In this document: positions 21,661 to 34,000 of the stretch, in pieces
Layout: each line of letters starts with the position of its first letter
How positions within the stretch are numbered: position 1 is the stretch's first letter
NCBI RefSeq assembly: GCF_003369915.1
Contig: NC_046675.1
Span: 3,782,001-3,846,000, forward strand
Direction: 5' to 3'
Length of the DNA stretch: 64,000 nt
Source of the DNA: Drosophila miranda
Taxonomy: Eukaryota > Arthropoda > Insecta > Diptera > Drosophilidae
Program-made: the position numbers and the translations under genes
Notes under the pieces: generated by a model
Databases searched by the model: none
Told to the model about the DNA's origin: nothing
Seen by the model: the letters and a program-made list of their open reading frames with translations, nothing else

Positions 21661-22110
21661 GTGGATCGATAACAAATCGAACTTAGCCCACCTAACCCCC
21701 CTCTATTTAAGCAGTTCAACGACTTGAGGTAAATGACGGAAAATAATAGTGTTTGTAGGTTCTTCTCGTAGATCCATCCTATCCTTCCTCTTAACTTAAA
21801 AAATCGTGGTCTTTTATCTTTTACCTAAACTGCGCTAAAGGTAATAAATTTGCATTATTTTCGATGGAATATTCAAATACCCCCTTGGCTTACAATGGGT
21901 TAATTGTTCTCCGTCAAGGACTGGAAGCCATATTCCTCGATTTTGATATTCCGTGGAATATTACCAGCTAGATAGATCTTTCAGTCCTGCCCACATAATT
22001 TTATCCAATTAATAAACCTATTTTCTACTTGAATAATTTATTGTAAATACTTGCTTTTATTGAATTTTGCCTAAAAAGAGTTTCGGCGAAAATGGTCAAA
22101 CAAAAATAAG
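21661..22110 (+). repeat. Dispersed repeat family, copy 4 (inverted relative to copies 1-3)
   Basis: The reverse complement is colinear with copy 2 (13080-13480) for about 400 bp. It contains AATTCAATAAAAGCAAGT, GTAGAAAATA, GGATAAAATTATGTGGGCAG, AGCTGGTAATATTCCACGG, AATATCAAAATCGAGGAATA, GTCCTTGACGGAGAAC, CCATCGAAAATAATG and GGGCTAAGTTCGATTTG. It has no coding capacity. It begins directly at the Pol epsilon upstream motifs, so the repeat either landed at or contributed to that promoter. I cannot name the family; a DINE-1-like or other non-autonomous element is possible. Confidence 0.85.
21664..21672 (-). promoter_or_regulatory. DRE-like site upstream of Pol epsilon
   Basis: TTATCGATCC on the minus strand holds TATCGATC, seven of eight bases of the DREF site TATCGATA. 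It is about 5 bp from the E2F-like site. The pairing of the two is typical of S-phase gene promoters in Drosophila. The site overlaps the start of the dispersed repeat copy. Confidence 0.5.
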
Positions 22111-24334
22111 TAAGAGAGTAATCGCAGCTATTGCTAAATTTGGAGCTTATATTATTATGTTATATTCCGTTATGTTATTATTTGCAGTGCACCATTCACT
22201 AAGCCTAAGCTCTAAGCCTTAGATATAAGAGTCTTAGTTAGTTAGTAGTTATAGTCACATCTGTTTTCGGTAACCTAACGTCAGCTAATATTTTAGTTTA
22301 AGTCTTTAAAACCGTACATAAACTATGTACATATGTTGTATGTACATTCATACATACATATGTATATACTATATAGCACATACCACATACGAAACCAGAA
22401 AGATAAACAAAAGACTTGGAGCATGCAAATTTTTTACACGAAACACAAAACAAATAACGAATTTTTGGATAGAAACCAAATCAAACATATATCTACTTAT
22501 CATATTTGGATTAGAAATAATGTATGAGAAGTGAGCGGATTTCAGTAATGTCAACAAATATTCGAAGGGCTACATTTTAGCTGGGGGCTCGCTCGATTAT
22601 ATACATATGTACATATGATCTCCGTAGTGTTTGTATATGTTATAGTGTGTATTTGATGAATCAGTAATAGTATGTATTCGCCACAAATTGTTTAAAAAAT
22701 ATATATGTGTTTAAATGCTTAAACTCTGACCTTAGTGAGTTAGAGTTGTATTATAATTCGAAAGAGAACCACCATCTGTTACTTCAGTTTTCTTTTGGGC
22801 TATCGCTCATCAATGACTTGGACAGCGCTGGAAAGTATCGGCCCCCAGAATCCAAAAACAAAAACTCGAAACTCTTCTCGGTCTCAGGAATCTAAAAACA
22901 ATACACACTGCTTACATTCAAGCTTTCAATTGAAGAATCGCTCTAGAGAACCACAGAAAAGGTATAATCTTTTTCATCCAATAGGGTCTACTAATCGTGG
23001 GAATACCGTACTCCTTGACTTTCCGTCACATCCTGACCCAATCAAACCGCAGCGAACTATCGCATCCAAAGTCAGTCGCAACATGTCAGTGTCAAGTGGT
23101 GTCCCATAGCTAGATGAGGCTTGTTTACATAAGCGATAAACAAAGAAACAAATGAAGAAAAAATGGCACACAGCTAGCCACCCCTGAAAATGCAGCTCGT
23201 TGTGGAAATCAAAAATCCATTAAAACACCATGGAAACGATGGACCCTGTTGCGAGTGTGCTGTCAATCAGCTTATACATATATATGTACACGAGTGTTCG
23301 CTTGGGTGGGTGTCTCTATTGATATTGGACTTTATTTATGCGAACTTTGGACAAGCTAGAAGCTATCCCCGGCCTGGAGAGAGCCACTCTTTTTCGTCCC
23401 ATCCGATGCTGAACTTTTGGCATGTCAGCTGATAAGAGCCACACGCTGATGCTGATGGTCCCGCTCCTGGTCCGGGCCAAGAGTCCAATATCATGCTAAT
23501 GTGGCCGCACAGTTGCATCAATTGTTTTTCAATCAAAGTGCCATCAATCTTATTGGCTGTTTGTTTAATTAACGCACGGGCCGGCATTGTCTACCTCACG
23601 AGTACGTTGGGACTCGGCAGTGGAAGTGGGAGTGGGAGTGCTTGGGTGGCAGCTGGGAGGAAAAAGAGCTCAACGTAAAATACGTAAGAATATTTCATGC
23701 CATGCCAATCCATTTGACCCCCGGTCACGCCTGATTGCCACGCATCCGAACCCCTGATGCAGCTCCCCCTGTCCCGACTGTTCTGTGCCATTTTTCTTTC
23801 GCATTTCACTTCTTAACTTTGTCCATGTCTTTTGCGTCCATTAAGTGTGTCTGTGCTAAGACTTGGAAATTGTCTTTTGAATGTTTCAATTACACGCCTT
23901 CTTAAGCACAGCTTCTCTTTCAAATTGAGCCAGCCCCTGTCCCAGTCTGTCCCAGTCAGACTCCAGGACTTCGGGACTCCGGGACTGCTCTGCTGCTTCC
24001 CTGTTCGGATGGGAGAGAGGTATCGGATCTGGGTTGCCGTTTCCTTTTCGCATCTTTCCTTTTCCTTTTCCTGTTCCGTTCTGTTCTGTTCGGTTCGGTT
24101 TTTATGCGCCAATACTCGTAAAGTGAAATACAGAGATAGTCGAGGAATTTACTGCCTTTAGAGTAGGCTACAAGGTTTATCGTGTGCACACTGTGCATGT
24201 GTGATTCGCTCTACGTCTCCCGCTGCCTTGTACTCCAACCGTCAGCCAATTTCGTTAAACACTTTTGCCTTAAACCATTAATTTCCTATATGCTCGACTT
24301 GTACGTGCTGCTGCTGCTGGCTCCTCGATCCCAG

Positions 24335-24349
24335 CCCCCCCCCCCCCCC
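24335..24349. repeat. Poly-C run (15)
   Basis: Fifteen consecutive C residues after a CTG-repeat patch. Length may be unreliable in the assembly. Confidence 0.8.
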
Positions 24350-26130
24350 GCTACCCCGCTCAATGGAAAGTTAATTTTATTGCTAAAAGCGGGTTAAGTG
24401 CTTGACGCACAGCTGAGTGCCTCTATTCTGTGCCCTGCGTGGAGGGGGAGGGGCAGGGTGCTGGGTGATGGGGCCAGATGGATGATAGAAATCAAATTTG
24501 CTTTATGATATGTATGCTAATTTGGTGTCTGGTCCAGACTGCGACACGGATGAAAGAGAATCGGATCCAGCCGAAGTACTTTTACTACTGCATTGCATAT
24601 GATGATGATGATGGGACCCTGATTTCGAACTGAGGCTACTTACTACTCTTAGATGTTGAGATACAAATGCATACGATGGGAATTCACTTGGAAGATACTG
24701 AGGGAAGACTGTACAGTACGAAACTTCCTTGAGGAAAGCTGTGTTCCCGAGGATATTTATTTATTTTGTATTCTGCAAGTTTTACTTATATTTCAAGCAC
24801 TTGTCACAATCAACATTTACTGATTGATTTATTTTATTATTAATTTGAATGTGAATATTTTTTGTTTTATTTTTTTTTTTTTTATTATGTACATACTGGT
24901 ATTTATCTTTATTAATTTCTAGTAAAGTTCAAGCTTAAATTGCGTTAAATACTAGTACTCATCGCAAATGACATCAACTCCCCTTTGGACTCACTCAAAG
25001 TGCTGGGAAAGCCATTAATATAAACACAGGCAATTTGAACATCGAAATAAATGTATAAAATGTATAGAGTCTTTGGTGATAATGCGAATAAATCAATCGA
25101 AATAGCCGCAAAATCAAATGATGCATGAATAAAATCCAAAAACCGTTCGGCGTGCCAAACAATATTTTCCAGAGGCCGAATCACCTCGAGGTCAAAGTAC
25201 ACGTGCATACATATGTTGCGGTGGGCATTCATGTATGCGGGGTTAACACTTGGGCATATCACCAGAGAGAGAGCAACCGACATGACACTTGAAAGCAAAT
25301 TAAATAGAAAATTGCGTTTTTCCAAAAGTCATCCCGGAAAATGGTTGTGAAATTTTATACATAATTGAATTTTTGGTCAGGCACAAACAGAGAGATACGA
25401 GTACACTCGATCTGTGCATACAATTACCTAAACACATAGACAGTTGAGGTCAGGTCGGGTCGGGTCGGGTCAGCAGGGGGATGACCAGGAGGCGTGGCCC
25501 ATTGGCCTGTGGCTGCTGCTGCACCACACGCCAAACAATCGGAAACCGAATGTCATCTTCAATTTCAAATTCAATTATAAAACAAATTGGTTCGAGAGCA
25601 AATACAGAGCGAGATTGAGATTGTGGGGATGTGCAGGGGTATGGGCAGAAGGTGGGGGAGACGGGACACGGGAGAGTACTCATCCTCGAGGCGATATCAA
25701 ACGGCAAAATCCATTCATCCACTTTGCAATGGAATTGTGTCCAGTGTGGAATAAATGTAATGAAATGTTAACAAATGACAACAGGCTGGCAAACAAGTAG
25801 CAAAAACCACAAGGGTGGCAGCCAGCCCAGTCACCGCAGACTTCTCTCCATCTCCGCCGCCGTCTCCGCCTCCGCCTCCGAGTCCTTCCTGACCAGCGCG
25901 CACACGGAGTCGAGTCAGAGAAGAGCTCGTCCGCCACGTATCGAATTAGTCTGATGAGATTTATTGGCTCAAGTCCCACTTGACCAACGGCCCAGACAAT
26001 TATGGATTAGTGCCATTTGTTCCCAGCTTCATCGGGATTTGATATTTCACATGGTCGCATGACATTGATGATGCTGATGCTGATGGCTGCTGCTGCCGAC
26101 GACCATGACGATGACGATGACGATGAGGAT

Positions 26131-26179
26131 GATTATTTGGCATAATATGGCACCGATTTTCAACGCCTTTGATTGCGGG
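26131..26179. repeat. 49-bp duplicated element, copy A
   Basis: Matches 27135-27183 at about 42 of 49 positions in the same orientation. Shared blocks are ATTTGGCATAAT, ACCGAT, TTCAACGC and TTTG.TTGCG.G. Flanks outside the block differ. Confidence 0.75.
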
Positions 26180-27134
26180 CTCTCTATTACCTAAAGGGCA
26201 TTGGATTACATTACCATGCCTGGTGGCGGCCCACACACCCCCAGTCCACCCCCAACCAGAGCCAAGCCATGTCCATGTCCGTATCGGTGTCCTGCTCCGA
26301 CCCACGCATGTCAACGCCGGGGCCCAGCCCCCTTGTTGCCGGTCCTTTGGGGGAATTTGTCAGAGCATCAGCAGCGTTAAGGTGCCAATTAAGGGCTTTT
26401 TAGTATCAATTACAAAATCGCACGTTTCCACACCTTTCCTTTATCAATGTGCCAGGCCGGCCTTCGTGTGTGGGCGTCCTCGCTCTCCTGTGATACTGAT
26501 GCCGGTTCCACTTCCAGTTCCGATGATGCTGATGCTGATGAGCTTGGGGGCTTCTCGTATGCCTCGTGTTGCGCTTCCGCCACTGACATGTTGGTCAGCA
26601 TCAGCATCCACAGGGGTTTTGCTTTAGCCTCTCCGACTCCTTTCCACGCAGCTTGTTGGGGTTCTGTCCTTGTGGAAATTGTTTTCTGGCATTGTTTTTA
26701 TTGTTATTTTCGCTGGTTTACTGTGCTTTTTTTGGCTTCCTTGTCACTCGGTCTTTGACAGCGTCGTTTTGCCAGTGATTTATTGTCCTGTCATTGGTAA
26801 ATTGGGATTGTCATTAAAGTTCCTGGATTGGCGATAGAATAATCGACAGATTACTAACGAGGAGGATATTTGGTTTCACTTTATTTTTATACCGTGGAAT
26901 ATAAAGAAGGTATAACCATTATTCCAATCTATATTTGTACAAATCAGAGTTTACACAACCCTCGACAAATGAGAATAATGTTGAATAGATCCTAGGTCAG
27001 AAATAATGGAATATTCAACAGACGTTTGAATACATTTATGCTTAATTGAAATCTATTTAATTTAGCATGTACTTACTTAAACACTAAATATTTAATTTAA
27101 ATATGGTATGGCATTTTTCTTTGAGTGTATTTAC

Positions 27135-27183
27135 GATGATTTGGCATAATTTGGGACCGATATTCAACGCTTTTGCTTGCGAG
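27135..27183. repeat. 49-bp duplicated element, copy B
   Basis: Second copy of the element at 26131-26179, about 1 kb away. The flanks are AT-rich and unrelated to those of copy A. Confidence 0.75.
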
Positions 27184-30100
27184 TATATATAATATATATG
27201 ATATCATATGCTATCCCCACAAAGTTCATCTGATCTCTTATGCCACGGACACTTGTCTGATTATTCACGGCTAACTTATTTCGATCGATAGATATAGAGA
27301 CTACTTTGTCCCTTATTTGGGACCTTTCATCGGCATTTTCTCAGGCGTTTTCCCATGGAGTCTTTAGTCACACTTTCACACATGTGTCTGTTTGCGGTTT
27401 GATCCGGTTCTCCATACACTCAAATTCACACTCCAGGTGGCAGCTCAAGAGAGAGCAGCCATCTACATAGATGGGTGTAATCCACACCCGAATCCCATGG
27501 CTGCGTGTCTAAGTTACACCCAATTTCTACTCGTATTACAAATTAAAATGTGCCGCAACCCACATAGACAGACAGACAGACGGACCCATTTCCACGGACG
27601 GAGAGACACAGGGAGAGTGCGGCATGACAGCGTTTTAAACTGATTAGCTGACACTAGGAGCTGGCTGCCTTTCTCCGTCTAGGGCTGGGGCTGGGACTGC
27701 GGCTGAGGCTGAGGCTGCCACGGGTCAATGAGATGCTAAGCGTATGACAGGCATTGAAGGGGTGTCGTCGGAGCAACCTTCAAAAAGATTGTTTAATTTT
27801 TAAGCAGCAGATCTCCCAGCATCTGAAAAAACTCTCTCGACGGTCGGCAAGGATTTACCGGAATTTGTTAGATGTTGCTTTGTGGCTTTGACAGTTTTTG
27901 GGGGGATTGATGGATTTGCCTTTGCTTCTGCTTCTGCCACACTCACAGTTCAGTGAGCATATCCTGTCGGGCCGGGGGCATTGATTTATTTGCCTGGCAT
28001 TCCCAATTTAGTTTTTTAAAGTTTCTGCTAAACGCCCAAAACTGTCAACGGTGGGCCAGCGTTTGGAAGAGAATGGGGATGAGGCCGGGAAAACTCATCT
28101 GGGGTTTATGATTAATCGCTGGTAATTATATTGATTAATTGCCTTATTAGAGGCGTCGCGTCGGCTCTAGGCGTGAGAATCGAATCCGGCTGCTGTTATG
28201 GATCATAATTCTCTGCCATGAGCCGTTCGGTTAGGGAGCGTGCTATGATTTGTTGTAAGGAATACTTTAAAATAGAACAGCTCCGTTCCGTCCCATTCCA
28301 ATCGATCGCCCCTCTTTAATTACCAGAAAAACCATTTGGCGCAAATGTTTTCCTTTGTTTACAAGAGAGCAAACTGCTCCTGATGCTCTTACTCCTGGTC
28401 AAGCAGCTATAATATTTCATTACATGCTGCGCTTTTGCTTGTGTTAGCCCGCTCCTCGTTTTTTTTCCGCCGTTTGCCGTTGCCGTTTCAGCCATTTCGA
28501 CGGGGCACTTAAAATTAAGCGTGCCCAAATCCCCAAAGACCACAAGCCCAACATAAACAAACTAACCGAATGAATGCAGCCCGTCCTTCCCCAAGGAATA
28601 CGCCAGGAGCCAGGAGCCAGGAGCGGGCTGTCGGCTGTCGGCTGTCGGGCCACCGCAATCATAAAAATAATAACCACATTATTGTGTTTAATAATGAAAA
28701 ATATCATTTTCGGCATAACTTTTGGCTTTTGTTTGTGCAGTCCACCCCAAAGCTGTAACCAAAAGCAGAGCCAGACCCACCATTCGAGCCATCCTCCAAG
28801 GAACGCCCGCATTTTGGTTGGTCGTTGGGATCACAATCCACAGCAACCCTTAAAAGTCCGCCTAAGCATATTTTCTAAATTATCGCCGGCTGTGGGGGAG
28901 TCTCGGAATCGGAATCAGAATCGAGTGCCTTTTCCCTAATTTGTGGGTGCACACCCCACACCCCCACATTTGCCGCCCCTGGCGGCAGGCATCTAAAAGG
29001 GGTGCGTCTTGAGTACCTGCTGGCATCCACATCCACATCCACCCTCCCGGGTAGGACTTTGTTGTTTTTATTGGCATGTTGACTCTTGAAATTAGTTTTT
29101 AATATGCGCAAATACTTTTGCATATTCGGCCCAAGTGCCTCCCCATTACACCACCCCCCCCTCCCCATCCGGAAGCCCAAATACCGCCATATGCCCTTAT
29201 CAGATATACGTACACACGTTTATATACTCGTATAAAAAGTGTAAATATTTGTTAACAACCAGAATGCAATCCACCAAATTGTTTACCCATTCTCCCCCCC
29301 TTCACCCCACCCCTTCGGTACAGAGAGGGAAAAAATCGCTGCATATTGACATCAATTAAAGTGCATCAAGTCGACACTCAAACAAACAATGTAATTCACA
29401 ACAAATGTGTTTGAAAATAGCTCGCCTCCGAATCCGAGCTCGAATCTGAATCCCGGCAAACGGTAACAGGAACTATTCATTAGCTACCCCCAAGGGGCAG
29501 GCAAGCGGCAAGCGGCACACACAAAAAAAGGTCCAACAAGGACCAAGCCACAGCATCCCAGTCGGGGGTATAGCTACCCTTGTTTCAAAAAACTTCATGT
29601 GGCCAGATTCGGAAGCAGGAGCAGGAGCTAGAGCCAGGGCCAGAGGCGACAGGCGGCGACGGCGGCCACATTTGAGTGCGTTGATTTGCGCCTTGAGCTC
29701 TGTTTTCCAGGGCGGGCCGTAGAGGTCAACGGGAATAGTTCTATAATGAACAAAACACATTGTAAATTGTCCTGCTGGCATGGTAAATGGGTGCCAGTGT
29801 GCAGGGACCCCACAAAATAGAGATATACACTCGGAGAAAAGTTACAGATGGAAGAGAAAATGAAATTGGTGGAAGAGGAAACCCAAATGGAAAAGAAACT
29901 TACTCTGATTTGGTACCCAGGATTCCCAGGAAGTACCTTCTAAAAAGTGGCAGCTACGACTTCCATCTACTTGAAATTCTGCAGTGCATCTGGCAGGCAT
30001 CTCTCCCTTCTGGCACTCACTTAGGCATGCAAACAAAATGGAAACTCCAAGTCGACCCCAACTCGATTTCCTTTGGCATTCTGCTAAGTGTAGCTGGGTC

Positions 30101-30985
30101 GGGTCGTTCGATGTAAAAGGCAAATTAGCAAAAACCAGCCCGGCAATTTAAAATAAAATGTTCTCGGGCAATACCAGGCAGCAGGCAGAGAGAAGAGAGA
30201 CAATTCTCAACTGCCTTTTACTCTATTAGAAACTTGTCCCCAGACGATTCAATTTAACTACCCAAGGCACAAAAGACACTGACACTGCCACTGCCACTGC
30301 CACTGCATTGGGCTGCCATTCCATGCTCGGTTGAGGCACGCACAAATCACTGCCACAGCCAGGACGAGACCCTGCCCCAGCCCTACCCACCACCAAGGGC
30401 AGGCGATACAATACACATGCAAAACTGCTGCCACAGCTAATTTAATAATTTATCATTTGGCTGCGAGGCAACAACAAAAGATTATTTAAATTCGCGTGCT
30501 ACACGGCCGGGTAGAACGGATCGTATGGGATGAGATGGGTTGGATCGGGTTGGGATAGGACACTGTTAGGGTTGTGAGTGCAATTACAAGAAGTGTCGAG
30601 CCGCTGGCAATGCAGCGCAATAATTTACAAATTTCCACACCCCCCAAATTGAAGAGCGGTACGGAATTTAAGGAGGAAAGGGGTGCAGTGAGGTGTATCA
30701 TTTGTTAAATTATTTAAAATTAAATGATGTGGCAGAATTCAAATTTCTCAACTTTCGGGAGAGTGCCAGGCACTATTCTAATTGGCGCAACTAATGGCGA
30801 ATGCAACGAATCGTAAAGCAAATCGCTGACAAAAGGCAACCAAAGCCTTGACAAACACAGGGCGAACCCTTTGACGCGGAGAACTGGAGTTGCGAGCTCT
30901 TGAAACAAATTTGTTTACGCTGCGTTGTGAAATATTTTGATTTATATAGACAGGCACTCGACACATCTCTCGGCATCACAAACAG

Positions 30986-31032
30986 GAGAGCAGAGCAGAG
31001 CAGAGCAGAGCAGAGCAGAGCAGAGCAGAGCT
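30986..31032. repeat. (GAGCA)n pentanucleotide microsatellite
   Basis: About nine near-perfect units of the GAGCA/AGCAG pentamer. Read through, it creates the apparent leucine/serine-rich peptide repeats in overlapping frames, which are not genes. The same pentamer recurs at 47061-47082 and 59249-59290. Confidence 0.9.
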
Positions 31033-34000
31033 CTCGTCCTCCTGGTCGCATGTGTAATCCTTTCGTGCCCATTTCAATTGTTCGATTTGACAAATTGATT
31101 TTCACTTTTACTCGCTCGAATCGGTTCGCTCTGATTGCTTTTGGCTTTGGTTTGTTTGCTTTGGAAATTGGCATTTTCGTTGCTGCTGCCGTTGCTGCTG
31201 CTGCTGCTGCTGCTGTGTCTCTTTCACATTTTTTGGCCACATGTGCGTAAATATTTATTTAGTTCTGGCCATACCCACACCACAACCAGTTTAGTTTAGG
31301 CCCCGTCCTGGACTACCACCGCATTGTCGCCCATCATTTAAATGCATGCAAATTGTTGGCTTTTCTCCAGCTCCAGCAGCTCCCCATCTCTCTCTCTCTC
31401 ACGTTCTACACTCGCCTTGACTCGATTACGAGATGCGCTAACAGGACCACAACAACTTGGTTGAAATTTATGTGCCATTGGGCACAAGGCAACGCTTTAG
31501 CCGAAAAAGCGCAAAAAACAAAGGGAATATTAATTGGTTTTGCAAATGGAGTGCGCTATCCAAAATGGCGCTGCCCAGCTAGTGCACATAGCTGGTAACT
31601 TGGCCTTTTGTTCTGGCCATAAGTGGAGAACATTTTTTCCGCCCCTAGCTAGGCTTACACTGAGAGAGACTAGCAAACCCTAAGAAAAACCAAGAACTCA
31701 TTTGAAAGAACACGGGGAATAGGGAATTCCCAACAAATTTCGACAGGCTTGGTAGATGATTTTTCGATGAGTTTCAAGGATATAAAGAGTAGACAAAGAA
31801 AATACAGGAAATAGTAAAGAAACACTCTCTTCTCTCTCTATGGCATTTGCTATTCCTTTCCTTCACACATAAGAAGTCGATGATTCCGTGGCTACGTCTG
31901 GAGATACATATAGAAATGATCCAGACATAAACTTTTGAACTGAGAAGAATTTCGTGAGGGTCCCTGATACTTTTTGCACCAGGGACCATGCTAATTCTCT
32001 GTATAATACATCCTCAATATATCAGAAAGGATTGCCAAAGAATGCCATCAAAAAGGATTGTTATGCGAAGTGGGATTCACCTGAGGGATAGCGTTTTTCA
32101 GGCACGCCAAACAAGCTCGATTCCCTTACACCTTCTCCAGAGATGGAAACACTCTTAAACCTCGCTTGCATGTACTGTTTGACTTGAATTTCTCTCAGTG
32201 CAGTGAGTGAGCTTTGCATATAAAATCATAATTTTTTGTCTTGTCCGCCATGTCACTAAACCGGCCATTGTTCTCGTAAACTAAACCCGGCAATTGCAGA
32301 TTGCTACCCCCAATTCCGGCCGACACATTTTCTATGTAGTCTATGTAGTATCCTTCTCGTACCTTTCGTCCTCGTACCTCCTCTGACCATCTCGACCACG
32401 TTGGCGAATATAAATTGCGGCTTTATCAAAGCTCACGTCAAATCTCGTTTAAATTAATGAGTTTGAGCACTTTTTTGTGTGTGTTTGGCTCGCTGTTAGT
32501 CACACGGCTGGCGCCTCTAGTTTGAAATTCCGTTTATTTATGCGTCATAAATTGCAAGAAAAAACGATGGGGGCTGCAACCGGAGACCAGACCGTGATGC
32601 CAAAGGCAAGACAGGAAGCTGCGCCGCCGGGCAAAGCGTTAAAATTATGAAACATTGTTTGGCACTTTGCGATGAAAGCCGAAATCGATTAGGGGGGGGG
32701 GAAGCGATGGAGGAGGGCCCAATGAAGCGCTCTTCCGACTCTTCAGTCCTGTCCCGGCAAGTGTGAAATGAGCAGCGGTTAAGTAGTCATAAACTTCCAG
32801 GCGCAGATCCACAACAACCCACAGAGCCTGCCTCGAGTTAATTAAAATGTTTAGCCTGCCGAAGTGTTGATAATGACAATCTATATGTATATATACACAG
32901 GGCGGAGCCAGGACATAGGAGAGCGAAGATGGGCTGCAAAGTTATTAAAGTTATTGTGGCGTGTAATTAGCTGACGAGCTGTCAACAATATAAGAGGCCT
33001 CTGCCCCAGCTCCAACCCCAGTCACAGGACTGCCTCCAGCGGATGGATCATTTTACGGGCCTTTCCTTGCTTTGTTTGTCGACTGATAAATCAATTGCGG
33101 AGGCGCTGATTCTGATTCTGGTGGGGGCCCCGGGGTGAAATCTTCCCCAGTTATTTGTTTAATTGACTTGTGAGCAGCGTTTCAGCCTGCCCTCCCCTGC
33201 CCGAACAGACTCCGACTCTGACTCTGCCCGTCTATAACTAATTTTGTGATTTGGCATGCTGTGGCGTAAATTAGGGGTCCTATTACAGGACGTGGTACGG
33301 GCATGGCAAATGCCGGCACAATTGTGTCACGCAGTCGAGTCGGCATCTCTTTTATCATCTTCGAATTTAGTGCGCTTCCGTTTACATACCACCTTTCGAT
33401 TGGTCACAAGGCGCCGCCGGCTCCAGTTGCAGGGCCACTGATTGCCTTTCCCCTCGCTTCAGTATGGAGCCTGCAATTGTTTTTCATATTAATTAATTTA
33501 ATTTGTTGCCGGGGCGAAAGTTGGCAATCCTAATTGAAAAATGCGCCTAAGCTGATAATTAGCATTTTCCGAAGGGAATGGGAGAGGGAATGGGATTCAA
33601 TTACTCATACTTGGGGCGTGAATGGAAAAGTTTTGGACAGTCGGGAAACTTTTGCCTTAGTTCCCAGGCTGCTGTCCTTCAAGTGACCGCTGCTGCAACT
33701 CTAATTGGGCACAAAATACACACACACACGCACACACACACACGCAGGACATTGCAAATTGTTTTATCACAGTTTTGGGGCAACCTTTTGTCGGAGTCCT
33801 AGCACCCCAATCCCGCTCCCACTCTTCCGGCCACACACTCAATTAAAACTCAAGACCCATCATAATGCCTGCGCCTTTTAGTCTTGATGTTACAACCTTT
33901 TCGACACTTTTTCGTTTGGTTTTTTCCTATGAAAAAGGATTTATTTTGATTCTTTTTCTGCACAATTTTTTGTCGTGTTTTGGGGGAAAGGTGGACATCG

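Larger units (their letters stand above)
22111..30985. other. Gene-poor intergenic region, first part
   Basis: No frame here has a recognisable domain. 22200-22720 is AT-rich with many TACATA/TATGTA palindromes. A run of 15 C lies at 24335-24349 and an A/T tract at 24860-24890. A roughly 49-bp element occurs twice, at 26131-26179 and 27135-27183. GC-richer patches at 23400-24100, 25440-26680 and 28440-29160 are embedded in AT-rich DNA, the usual texture of fly regulatory sequence. I cannot assign specific enhancers. Confidence 0.5.

Noticed and set aside
22996-23003. CGTGGGAA, a perfect Su(H)-type octamer
   Set aside because: A single octamer match in 64 kb is expected by chance, and no paired site was seen nearby.
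30791-31240. 149-codon minus-strand frame with repeated LLCSA peptides
   Set aside because: The peptide repeats are simply the GAGCA microsatellite and a GCT repeat read through.
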